Assembly (NCBI GenBank): GCA_021378535.1
Contig: JAACJV010000003.1
Coordinates: 29,765-93,764, forward strand
Origin: Ureaplasma sp. Hg1
GTDB taxonomy: Bacteria > Bacillota_I > Bacilli_A > Mycoplasmatales > Mycoplasmoidaceae
DNA: 64,000 nucleotides
Direction: 5' to 3'
The notes under the pieces were generated by a model. It was not told the origin of the DNA. It saw nothing but the letters and a program-made list of their open reading frames with translations, and did no database searches. How positions within the stretch are numbered: position 1 is the first letter of the stretch; each line of letters opens with the position of its first letter. Position numbers and translations under genes: made by a program. This document shows, in pieces, positions 18,973-30,200 of this stretch.

Positions 18973-21285
18973 TTATTTATGCTTAGGTTTTTTAATTTTT
19001 GAACGATTACTATTTCTAACGCGTTCTTTAACTATTTTTTCTCTTTTTCTTCTTTTTAAAATAAAGAATAAGAAGAATATTGTAAGAACAAGAATACATG
19101 ATATTATTATAATTATTCATCAATAATCAGTAAATCAACTTGATGTGTTCACTTTAAAGCCATCAATTGTAACGGTTTTACTTTCGAACGTATCAGATCC
19201 TTTAGTATAAATTATGGTAATACCAATTGAACCGCTACCAATTTCATTAACTTTATATGATGCTTTATATCCAGCATCAATTAAACGTTGGTCTACGGTA
19301 ACATAATTAGCGGCGTTATTAGCATTCACATCATCCGCGCTTATTGAATAGTCAGCATTATCTTTTTTCTTTGGTGGGTTTTTCTTAATAACATTATCAA
19401 CCTTTTCAACGTCATAGATATGGCCTCAGGTCTCAGGTCAACCAGCGGGGAATGGATTACCTTTGCTATCCTTTGCATTTGTAAAATCATAATTCATGGT
19501 AAATGTTCCGTCTTTATCATTGATAGCGCTTAAGGTTACTTTAGCACCGTTCGGATTAGCTTTAGAGTAAACATAACTTGAATAGACCGGGTTTGTTGTT
19601 TTTGGATCAATAAAATTTTGCGGATTATTTATATTGAAATTTTTGTCAATTTCAGAAGGGATTGCTAATAATGCCTTAGGATCCAAAGTTTTTAAATCGA
19701 TGAAATTAAAAACTGATGTTTCAAAACCCTTGTAAGTGTGGGTAAAAGTTGTCGGTAAGCCTGCAAATGTTAATTCAATTTTTAATTCACCACTCGTATT
19801 ATCAGGAGTATATTTTACTGTAGGAATTACTCCTAAAGCTTTTAATGCAGGACTATAGACAGGATAAGTTAACATTAAATTATTATTATTATTACTCAAA
19901 ATTGTTTCAGCTGCAGAAGGTAGTGTCTTCCCATAATCCTTTATAAGTGTACTATCATTTCAATTTGTAATTGTATATAGTGAGACGTCACTATAACCAA
20001 CCACTTTAAGCGACGGTCCTTTTCAAATTGGTAGAACTTTAGATACTGCAGGATAATCATAAGTGATTACTAAAGAGCCTTTTACATCATCAACTGCATG
20101 AATTTTTATATTACTAACAGATCCAGAATAATGTTTATCCACAGCAACGATAGCTGGTGACGGTATAAATGCATTTAAAAAATCACTTGGTTTTGCTTTG
20201 CTAGCAAAATGTTTTTTATCTAAATTGATAACCTTGCTCGGATCTAGAGTAGTTGTGTAATCGCCTATATTATATAAATTAGTATATGTATTATTGAAAA
20301 CCATTGAGCCATTTGGCAACGAAGGATCTGTAAAAGTTAATTGAACAGTTAAATAACCTTGTCTTGAATCGTGAGATACAATCCTTATAGTTGGAATAAT
20401 ATTATTAAAACCGGATCCAAATGTAATTGCTTTATCAGTAATTAAAGTATTTATATCATTTGGTGTCACGAAATCTGGCACACTAGTTTTTAAAAATTTT
20501 GAGCTTAATCCACCTACATCCCACGCAACATTAAACGTTGAAGTTGTATAGAAATTACTTATTGTAAATTTTTGGGTTTTAACTAAATTTGGAACATTAG
20601 GAGGAGTATTAGGATAAGTAACAGTCATAAATAATTCTCCCGTAGAATCATTTGCTGTAGTTGAATATTCTGGCGGGCCATAATTTAAAGTGTTCATTTT
20701 TGCATCACCTTTAATTTGAATCCCAGCAGGAGGATTTGTAATACTGGTTTGTGTCGCTGCTTCAATTGAAGGTAATTGGTTAAAATTTACATTTGTACTA
20801 TCAATCGTTCATTTAAAATTACTCAACTGATTAAAACCAGAATAGGTGTGACGAAAAACCATGTTAGTGTAAAGCGGTAGTGGTAAATGTTTTGTTCCCG
20901 TATCTTTTTGATAATCATAGCTAATTCTAATAGTCCCGTTGCTATCATCACCATGGATGGTAATTTCAGGGTTTAAATAACCACTAGCTATCCAAGCTTG
21001 AGGGACTTTTATCGACTTTTCTAGTTTTGCAGCTTCAGTTGGATAATTAGCTATTGTAGTGGCAAAACGATTTGAAAAATTACTAGAAATCCCTGTGTCA
21101 TTCCAAGTAGCAGGTACAAATTCAAAATCAGCAGGTGATAGTGATAATGAAGAATTTGATGGTTGTGCTAACACATTTAATTTATTAGATACTACGTGAG
21201 CTTCATTTGAAATAACCGTTAAAGCCATAATTGGTGTAGTAATTGCCAATAAAGAAATCAATGTTAATGATAATTTTTTCTTCAT
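18973..21285 (-). CDS. Large repeat-domain surface protein with signal peptide and C-terminal anchor
   Basis: Four track pieces lie in one frame; the gaps hold only tryptophan TGA codons, so this is a single 770-residue protein starting at 21285 after AAGGTGGTG. It has a signal peptide (KKKLSLTLISLLAITTPIMAL), then about six blocks of about 110 residues. Each block ends in a motif such as FRHTYSGF, FNNTYTNL, FTHTYKGF or TVTIDGF and carries strands of the type GTIRISYDY, GELFMTVTY, GYLTVQLTF. Near the C terminus is one membrane helix and a basic tail (KRRKREK...). The blocks look like beta-rich extracellular modules. It is related to the protein at 1-1215. Its role (adhesin, antigen) is unknown. 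Confidence 0.82.
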
Positions 21286-21395
21286 TTTAAATCACACCAC
21301 CTTTACATTCGTAGCATTTATATTATATAATATACTACTTAGATTATAGCACAATCAACAAAGTGGGCAATAGAGCAACATTATCTAAAAGTAAA

Positions 21396-21440
21396 TAATA
21401 AAAAAAACTATGAATTAAGAAATTACTTTCATAGCCTTAT
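21396..21440 (-). terminator. Terminator of the ymdB operon
   Basis: On the minus strand CTATGAAA and TTCATAG flank a loop and a run of eight T follows. It precedes the divergent-spaced surface gene promoter region. Confidence 0.75.
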
Positions 21441-21466
21441 TATATTAATTAATTATTGTCCTTTTA

Positions 21467-22267
21467 CTATCGTTTATTATTTTCAACAATATTAACACGT
21501 TCAATTTTAATTGGTATATTAGTTACATCGTCATATTCAATAATAACGCCATTTAATTGATATGGACCTTTTGCTTCTTCAAGAATAAATCGTTCATTGG
21601 GATTTCAAAAGCGTTTCAGAACAGCTTCGGGTTTAGCTCCGATAATTCCATTATGAGGCCCTGTCATACCAGCGTCGCTCAAATATGCTGTGTTGTTATA
21701 AATGCGCTCATCAGCTGATTGAATATGCGTGTGAGTACCAACTAGGGTTGCTACTTGACCATTGAATTGCATTAGAAAAGCATTTTTTTCACTCGTTGTT
21801 TCGGTGTGCATATCAACAAAATGAATGTCACTATCATCGTTTTTAATGATTTCTTGTAAAGCAACAAACGGATTTGTTTGAATATCTCAACATGCAACAG
21901 TTTGCCCTAATAAGTTGGTAATTCGAACTTGTTTACCTTTGATTGTAACGACACGCGAACCAACGCCACACATTGCATATTCATGCATTTGTTTAATATT
22001 ATAAGGTCGAATAATATCGTTTTGGCTTTTTAAAATTTCGAATATTTCGGGTTTAGCTCAAGTGTGATTACCCATAGTAAAAAAATCAATTCCTGCATCT
22101 TTTAGTTCATGGTAATGTTTTCAAATCATCCCTTTTCCATGGGTGCAATTTTCACCGTTAGCAATGACAAAATCAATTTTTTTATCTTTTCTTAAATTTG
22201 GTAATTCGGTTGCAACTGCTCTTCGCCCTGTTTTAGCAAAAATATCTCCGATAAATAAAATTCTCAT
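21467..22267 (-). CDS. YmdB-family metallophosphoesterase (cyclic nucleotide phosphodiesterase-like)
   Basis: The frame starts at MRILFIGDIF (22267), preceded by GAAGGA, and gives 266 residues; the track start at 22312 lies inside the upstream gene. Metal-binding motifs are in order: GDIFAKTGR near residue 7, NGEN near 39, GNHTW near 67, DMHTETTSEK near 150 and GTHTHIQSAD near 177. This is the YmdB/TIGR00282 set. Bacillus YmdB hydrolyses 2',3'- and 3',5'-cyclic nucleotides and affects RNA turnover and cell fate. The gene begins one base after the 5-formyl-THF cyclo-ligase stop. Confidence 0.9.
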
Positions 22268-22268
22268 T

Positions 22269-22847
22269 TTAATCCTTCTTTTCTTCAATGGTTGATTCGT
22301 TAATAACAACATTTAATGAAACATCATGTGTTTCACTAGGGATATGATGCATCTTTTGAAAATTATAAGCAAGTCCTAATTTTAATGAAGTTATTGGTTG
22401 GTTTTTTAAAAAACGGTCATAATGACCTAATCCAAAACCGATTCGTACCATTCTAGCGTCATACGCTATTAATGGTACTATTATAATATCAAAATTAACT
22501 TTTGCTTCATTTTTTAATATTATTTTAGGTTGTCTAATTGATTTTCAATATTCGTATTCAAAATTAGTGCTTTTAATTTGAATTATTGTCATTTGATTCC
22601 TAGGATTAATTGATGGTAAATAAACTGCTATATTTAAGCTAATTAATGTATCTATTAAAGCAATTGTATCGACTTCATTTTCAGTTGGTCAATACATTAA
22701 TATATTTTTAGGATTTTGTTTTATTAAAAATGCTAAAGTACGTTGGTAAATTAGATGATCGCGATGTGCTTTATCATCGTATTTTAAATTACGTCGTAAT
22801 TGGAGCATTGCCTTACGAATTGCTTTTTTGGTTAATTGTTGTTCCAT
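22269..22847 (-). CDS. 5-formyltetrahydrofolate cyclo-ligase
   Basis: From ATG at 22847 the frame gives 192 residues through one tryptophan TGA; the track shows only the C terminus. The start has the basic helix KKAIRKAMLQLRR, and the ATP and folate site GFGLGHYDRFL appears near residue 138, followed by GLAYNFQ and a conserved PSETHDVSL segment. The enzyme turns 5-formyl-THF into 5,10-methenyl-THF with ATP and keeps folate usable for one-carbon transfer. It sits between pcrA and ymdB with almost no spacing. Confidence 0.93.
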
Positions 22848-22848
22848 A

Positions 22849-25029
22849 TTAATTTAACATCCGTGAGATTGCTTTGTGTGTGCCGAGTAATGTTTTAATA
22901 TTAAATGGTGGTTTAAATGATACTTCAATGAAATCACCATCAACACTCATAATCACACCTTTACCAAAGGTGGTATGAATAATAACATCACCAACTTTAA
23001 AATTGGTATGCTCTCTGTGATAATTACTAGCAGCTGGCTTAGGTTGTGGTTTTTGAGAATCGTACCAATCTATATTATTTCTGACAATTGTTCTAACTTT
23101 ATCATGAACTCGCTCTAAATTATTTAAATTAATTTCACTGACAAACCTTGAAGGGATGCGGGCAGTCTTACTCATCACATTAAATCCATTAGCACATGTA
23201 ATAATTAATTTTTGTTTTGCCCGAGTCATGGCAACATAAGCAATTCTCCGCTCTTCTTCTAACCCACCTGCTGTTAATAAACTTTTTTGACTTGGGAAAA
23301 TCATATCATTAAAACCTAATATAAAGACATAAGGGAATTCCAATCCCTTAGCAACATGAACAGTCATTAAACTTACGCTTTCCTTTGATGCTTTATTATT
23401 TTCATCAAAGGAAGTATATAACATAATTTCTTGTAGGTAGCTATCTAATGTGCAATCTTCATTTTTAAGTTGATATTGGGCGATTGCATTTTTTAATTCA
23501 TCGATATTTTCAATTCGATCTTCATCTTCAGCGTTCTTTAAAAATTCAATATACATTGTTTGCTTTAAAACGTATTCAACTAATTCTAAAAGTGATTTGT
23601 ATTTAAAGGTTTTAAAGTCAGCTAACATTTGATTAAATTGTAATAAGGCATTTTTAGTCATATTAGGAAGATCTGGGATAAACATTACTTCTTGTAATGC
23701 TTCATAAAGACTTAATCCATGCGTTAAGCCGTAATTAGTTAAAATCTCAATCGTTCGATCAGAGATTCGCCGTCGGGGTGTATTAATAATTCTTCTTAAT
23801 CCGATTATATCATTATTGTTAACTACTTTTAAATAAGCCAAAATATCCTTAATTTCTTTTCTTTGATAAAACTTAAAACCGCCATAGATAAAATAGGGAA
23901 TGCCTTCAAGAATCAATGCTTGTTCAATATTTCGACTTAGGAAATTACTTCGATAAAGAATACTAATATCACGTGCTTCAACACCCTTATCTAAATATTT
24001 ATTAATTTGATGAACAATTCAATTGGATTCAGCATCTTGACTATCAGCGATATAATATAATGGTTTATCACCATCACCATTATCAGTTTGTAAACTTTTC
24101 TTAATTCGTTTTTGATTATTTGCAATTAAACGGTTTGAAGCGTCAAGAATTCTTTGGGTACTACGATAGTTTTTATTTAAGATAATCATCTTGCCTTCTT
24201 TAAAAACACTAATAAAATTATTGATAATATCTGCATTAGCACCCCGTCATGTATAAATCATTTGGTCAGGATCACCAACTGCAAAAATATTTTGATGTTC
24301 AGCAGCTAAAATTTTCACGATATCATATTGAACATCATTGGTATCTTGAAATTCGTCAATTAGAATGTAATCGAAATGTTTTTGTCATTTAGTTCTAACT
24401 ATTTCATTTTCCTCTAATAGTTTGTGCGCTAATAATAATAAATCATCAAAGTCTAAGCTACCTGCTTGCTTCATATAGGTTAGATATTTTTTATAAATAT
24501 GCTGATTAGCCACAGCAAATTTTAAAGTGCGGCAACTATAAAATGATCAATTAGCTTCACTTACTACATTAGCTGGTGTTAAGCCGTTAGTTTTAAATGT
24601 ACTAATATGGTTTAACATATTTTTATAACTAATTGTATTGCTATCAAATTTAAGTTCCTTATAAATGGCCTTTAATAAAATTATTTGATCTTCTTGATCA
24701 ACGATATTAAAGTTTTTTTCATAATCTAATTGATCAATATCCTCTCGTAAAATCCGTAGACATGTAGAATGAAATGTACCAATTCAGCGTGGCATATTTC
24801 CTTGTGTTAATATTCCAATTCTTTCGCGCATTTCATTAGCTGCTTTATTTGTAAAAGTTAAAGCCAAAATGCGATTAGGGTTATAACCTAATTCATTTAC
24901 TAAATATACTAAACGATTTGTTAAGACACTCGTTTTACCTGTTCCTGCTCCAGCGATAACTAAAACTGGACCATCACCGACGGTAATTGCTTCTTTTTGT
25001 TCTTTATTAAACTGATTCATGTTCATCAT
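22849..25029 (-). CDS. pcrA: ATP-dependent DNA helicase PcrA/UvrD
   Basis: This 726-residue superfamily 1 helicase has the motifs in order: Q motif NKEQKEAI, Walker [21 protein letters not shown] (motif II), [13 protein letters not shown] (motif III), [14 protein letters not shown] (motif V) and [14 protein letters not shown] (motif VI). The C terminus has the tudor-like segment typical of PcrA ([14 protein letters not shown]), which contacts RNA polymerase in relatives. It unwinds DNA during repair and removes blocks ahead of forks. The start is one of three close ATGs; all overlap the RDD gene end by 14-23 bases. Confidence 0.96.
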
Positions 25030-25852
25030 CTTTTCCTATTTTAATTTCCAAATCATCGATTTCATCAATTGCACTAGGGTTGATTTCACCAGGCATGCTA
25101 TAGTTACGGGTTTTCTTTTTAATTTGATTTGTTATTCCTTGCGGGTCATCTGATGACATCGCAACAGAGCTTATAACGCACGTGTCACTAGCTAAATCAT
25201 GAAAGGCACGTTTCTTATTATTAAAAAATAAATGTACTACTAAAGCCAATAAAACCAATCCAGTAATTGCATACAATGTTTTGAAAACACTACTTGCAAT
25301 AAATTCAATTTGAGGATCATGCGGTGGTGACATATCCATTAAATCTTTTAAAAGTAATCAAGCGTTGTCATCACTTGATAAACAAAAAATTGCTAAGATC
25401 ATATTAACAAGGGACGATAAACCCCAAATAAACATTTCCCGTTTTACTAAGTGTTTAAAAAAGTATTTTTGATCTAATAATTCATAAGTATGAATTTTGA
25501 ATAAATATTTACAAACTGTAAACCCCTTCCAAAAATACGGAACCACTACAAAATAAACAATGTTAGTGATTGTTGATAGTAAAAAAATTAAAAAAATTCT
25601 TCACCCATCTATTCTAAATGAATCCATATTAGTTTGATCAGAACTATTTGATGAACCGAATAAACTAGCTAACCAATCAATAAAATTAGTAAAACCAGCA
25701 TCTGTTGCTGCTGTTGTATCTACTCCTATAAAACATAAAAAACCAATCCCAATTGATATTATAATAATAATGATCATATCAAACAAACGTGCAAAAAAAC
25801 GCTGTGAAGCTGAAGCTAGAGGATAGCGTAATTTTGATGTAACTTTACCCAT
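25007..25852 (-). CDS. RDD-family membrane protein
   Basis: Three track pieces join to 281 residues. The N-terminal part has the RDD signature (ASASQRFFARLFDMII) leading into a first helix, and two or three more membrane helices follow, the second after KGFTVCKYLFKI. A charged cytosolic tail of about 70 residues with many acidic residues ends the protein. RDD proteins are poorly understood; some act in ion transport. Its start overlaps the glycosyltransferase stop in TAATG and its end overlaps pcrA, so the three genes form one transcript. Confidence 0.8.
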
Positions 25853-26811
25853 TATTCATCCGTACCTGTGATTTTATAAGATTTAATAAAATAATCTAAA
25901 ATATCTTCATGATATGGTTTTAAATACTTATTATTTTTGAATTTAGGAAAATAAGTATTTAAAATTTTAATAGCATTTTTTAAAGCTAAAGCAATAATTT
26001 TCTTATGTTTAGCAATGGTTATTTCATCGTTTAAGTCAATGTTATATTCCTTATAAATTTTAATTACAAAACTTCTTAAACAAAGATTTATAGCTCAAAA
26101 TTCAAAAGCATCGTGGTGCTTATCAATTCATCCGTATTTTTTTGCTTTTTCCATAAACGAAATTAATTGATATATAGTGTCATAAATATTGTAAGAAATA
26201 TTAGGTGCACTAATTTCTTTAATTAAAATACGGTTAGTATGTTCTCATGTTTTAAAATTATGAATAATTTTACAAATCATTAATAACGGATATCAATGAT
26301 AATTAATAAATCGCATTTTGTGTTCATTTATTAGTTTAAGACTAACTACCTTATTTTTAAAATCATATCAAGCGCCTAGAATAAATACATCATCAATTTC
26401 ATTATATTCTTTTGATTCTAATTCATAGATTGATTTGTCAGTATTACGGGCAACATCAAATGAAACAACATCCGGATGCTTTTCATCTATGATTTTAGCT
26501 AAATGTTTGATAAAACCAGGTTGAAAATTAATATTTGCACCAGCAATATAAATATATTCACCTTTAGCATGTTTTAAACCCATGTTATAAGAGTAAGCGT
26601 GGCCCATAACTTGGCCGTTACGAATGTATTGAATATTACTAAAACCTGATAATTTTTCAACTCTTAAAATAGTTTCCACATCACGTGAGCAATAATCATC
26701 AATAATAATTAATTCACACTGATTTTTCATTTCTAAATGTTCTAATGATTTAAGTGATTGTTTTAAATTATATGTATTTCTGGAAATATGATAAATTATG
26801 GTAAATGTCAT
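25852..26811 (-). CDS. Family 2-type glycosyltransferase
   Basis: A 319-residue protein begins with the GT-A fold: TFTIIYHISRN, then IIIDDYCSRD (nucleotide-sugar binding) near residue 36, and NMGLKHAKGEYIYIAGANINFQPG near residue 77. The second half is helical and lacks a clear catalytic-base motif. There is no membrane helix, so it acts at the inner face, possibly on glycolipid or capsule precursors. Tryptophan TGA codons cut the track ORF to its first half. The acceptor is unknown. Confidence 0.8.
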
Positions 26812-26875
26812 CTGGTAAACCGTCGCTTTCTTAATTACTTAATTATATAATAATATATTATATCCTAACAATAAA

Positions 26876-26906
26876 TAAAAAAATACCCTAGAAAGAGTAT
26901 TTTCGC
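26876..26906 (-). terminator. Terminator of rnpB
   Basis: On the minus strand AAATACTC and GGGTATTT pair around a short loop, followed by a T run directly after the RNase P RNA. Confidence 0.75.
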
Positions 26907-27262
26907 TTGATAAAATATAAGCCATGTTCTGTTTTCTTTAAAAAGAATGTTAATTATTTATCTATATTATTGCTAATATCCACAACATCGATTCATTTCT
27001 CTAGTCGTAGTTCCCTTACCAAAATTTAGGTTTCTCACTTGTGGGGTTTACCAACGTTTCACCCTAATAATTTCTTATTAGATTCGTCACTGTGGCACTT
27101 TTACAATTAATTAACCTGCAACTTAATGGTCAGGTTATTAATGGCCGTTATTATCTTGCGATAATACTAAGTCTTATTTTTTCAACTTACACAAACACTA
27201 CAAGCATCGCAGCTCGTGTGAGCATGGACTTTCCTCTACTATAAAAAGCAGCAATTAACATT
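26905..27262 (-). ncRNA. rnpB: RNase P RNA, class B type
   Basis: The conserved 5' element AGTAGAGGAAAGTCCATGCTC appears on the minus strand at 27240-27220, and the 3' element ACAGAACATGGCTTAT near 26931-26916. A tRNA-CCA-binding-like GGTTT and conserved AGGTAAACCCC-type stretch fall between. Length of about 350 fits the Firmicute/mollicute class. Together with RnpA it trims 5' ends of tRNAs. It lies in the 480-base gap between the giant repeat gene and the glycosyltransferase gene. Ends are estimates. Confidence 0.93.
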
Positions 27263-27292
27263 TTATCATTTTGATTATAACAAAAAATCTAA

Positions 27293-30200
27293 TTATTTAT
27301 CACTTTTACTAAATTTATTATTAACTTCAAAAACATCATCATTATTTTCTAAATTGGTGGTTCGTTTTTTAAAAAAACCTTTCGCATTGCGATTTTTGAT
27401 ATTTTCTTCTTCACTCGAACCACTAGGTTCATATAAATCAACTACATTAGTTTTTTTAAAATTAAGATTGTTGAAAAGCTTCTTTCTAGGGATTCCGTTA
27501 GCGTCAGTTTCTATTGCATCTAAGTCTAAAACTTTTGTTTTGTCTGAAACAGTTGGATCGTAATTACTTCCGCCAAGTTTTAACTCTGATGTGCCCTTGT
27601 TTGTTGTCTTAGCAAAGAAAGCATTAGTTTGGGACACTTCTTCACTAGCGTGTAATTCGCGCCGGTAATCATTAAAGTCTTTTTTAGGTCCTTCATCTTT
27701 CTTTGTTTCGTTTTTAAACCTTACATATCGTTCCATATCTTCAGCTTTACTTCATCTTGCTTTGGCAGTTGCTTTCGCTTTTTCCATATCGCTTCCTTGC
27801 GTTTTTGGAGCATTGCTAAACGAACCTGAAGCTTGGGTCCCATTGTTTTCTCTGGCTTCCCGTGCAATTTCAGATAAAGTTTTTTTACGTTCAGGTCGCG
27901 GTTGAGAATGATCTTGGGTTGAAACATTAGGTTTTACTTGTTTAGTTTCGGGTGAAATCGGGCGATTATCATTAGGGTCATCTACTAATCTGTTTGTACT
28001 AAATTTATATCATTTAACATTTGGTTTGTTGGGATCATCGATTTCATCGCTAACATTATGCTGCGGTCTATTTCGATGATTTTCATAATAGCTTATTTCT
28101 TCTTTTGTATTTCTATTTTTTGGTTCATAGTGTCTATCGTGAGGTGCGTCGCGATTATCGCCGAACGAAAAATCAGAAAGAATAATATTTTTATTATGAG
28201 CTACACTATTTCGATTGATATAAATAACCTCTTCATCGTTATCAAAGGTTTCGGTGCTATCAACATAATCAATTTCCTCTGCTTTAATTTTAGGATTTTG
28301 ACTTATGTAATTTTTATCTTCTTGTTTTTTCTTAACAATCTTGGGCGTTGGTGCTCCGATTGGACTCACTGCGTATATTGTTGTTATTGGAGCTACAGTG
28401 GGACTAATTATCGGAGGCGCTGCCTTGGGAGTGTTTTGATATATCGGCGCACTAACTGAAGATACTATAGCGGGAATAATGGGCGTTGGAGCTGGAGCGG
28501 GAATAATGGGCGTTGGAGCTGGGACTATAGCAGGTTTAATCATGGGAGTCGGTGGTTCCACGTATTCTTTAACCTCTTGCTTCCTAACTCTTTCAACTTC
28601 GTCTTTAGCGTACATTGAAGCCTTGTTTTTTATTTCATTAATCTCGAAATCTGTAAGAAGCGTATCTCTTATACTTTGGATATGTTTAACTTGTTCTGCA
28701 TTTGAACGATGTTTATCTCAAAGTTTATTGCCTTCTCTAATTGCCTTAAGTTGATCAGGTGGTAAAAGATTAACTTTGTTTTTGCTTCTGTTACTGAAAC
28801 CTAGTGTGTGGGGCGCTTTAACAACACTATCGTTGAATTCTAATCGAGGTGCGCCGATTCGATACTTGCTAGTAATACCAAGAATACTATCGATTTCATT
28901 TGCTATCCCACGGAATGTTTCAGATGTCATTGAACCATCATTTGCAGGATGAACAAGATGACGTAACCGAAGTTGATCATAAGCGTTGCGCGAATGATCC
29001 TCTTGATGAACAGGAATATTCTTTAATAATTTTTGTCTTTCCCTTTCGCCTGCAATTAATTTTTCATTGAAGTCCACTAGTGTGAAATTAGCTTCAAGGG
29101 GGCTAGGCTTATTGATTATTGTATCAAGAAGTGATAATTCTGATGGACTTGAATAAGAATTCGGTAATTCATAATAAGTGTTTTCATAAGGAACAAAATC
29201 ATTATTAATAGGCAATATTTCATTTCAATCAATAATTTTGTTTTTTGTCAATATATTTTGTTCAACAATATTAAGCATATCGTCATTAGAATCAAAGATT
29301 GATTCTAGGTAATTTCGCACAGAATCAATTTCAACATCAATTTTTTCTAATTCAAAATTAATTTCTTCATTAACCAACATTGATTCGGTATTGCCAATGT
29401 TCAAGATTTCCATATATGGCATGAAAATCTCTGGAGACGGCTCAATAAATTCATCTGGAGACGGCTCAATAAATTCATCTAAACTAGGATCAAAATATGT
29501 TGATTCAGGGTAAATATTTCCATATGAACGTGCGCATGATTCTGCAAAATCACTTATATTTGAATCTAATGAATCTAAATATTCTTGGCTTAATTCAGTA
29601 AATTCGTCTAAATATAAATTTCATTCAGAATTCCTGCTTCACATTGGATTAAAAAATTCTGGTGATGATTCAATAAAATTATTTGAATATAAATAAGGGT
29701 CAAAAAATTCATTTAAATAAGGAAGCGACTCATTAAATTCATCTAAACTAGGATCAAAATATGTTGATTCAGGGTAAATATTTCCATATAAACATGCGTA
29801 AGATTTTCTAAAATCACTTAAATTTGAATCTGAATTTTCTGGATTTAATTTAATAAATTCGTCTAAATATGAATCTCATTCAGGATTCCCGCTTCACATT
29901 GGATTAAGAAATTTTGGTGATGATTCAATAAAATTATTTGGATATAAATAAGGGTCAAAAAATTCGTTTAAATAAGGAAGCGACTTATTAAATTCACTAA
30001 TGTCCCTATCAAAATAATCTAAATCGATTTTATCAGATTCATTTACATCAGGATAAAAATATTCAGGAGCTGCAATAACCGGTGCTTCTAAATGTGGATT
30101 AAATTCATTAAGCTCGTTTATATTAGAGCTAAAAAATTCTGGTACTATCTCATCAAAATCGCTTAAATATGGATCCGCCTCGCCATACTCATTTAAATAA

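Noticed and set aside
22269-22312. Track start of the YmdB ORF at 22312
   Set aside because: It lies inside the cyclo-ligase gene; MRILFIGD at 22267 has a ribosome binding site and matches the family N terminus.
28058-28754. Plus-strand ORFs opposite the giant gene (28058-28459, 28479-28754, 30264-30536)
   Set aside because: They are shadows of the proline-rich and repeat regions of the minus-strand gene and lack ribosome binding sites.
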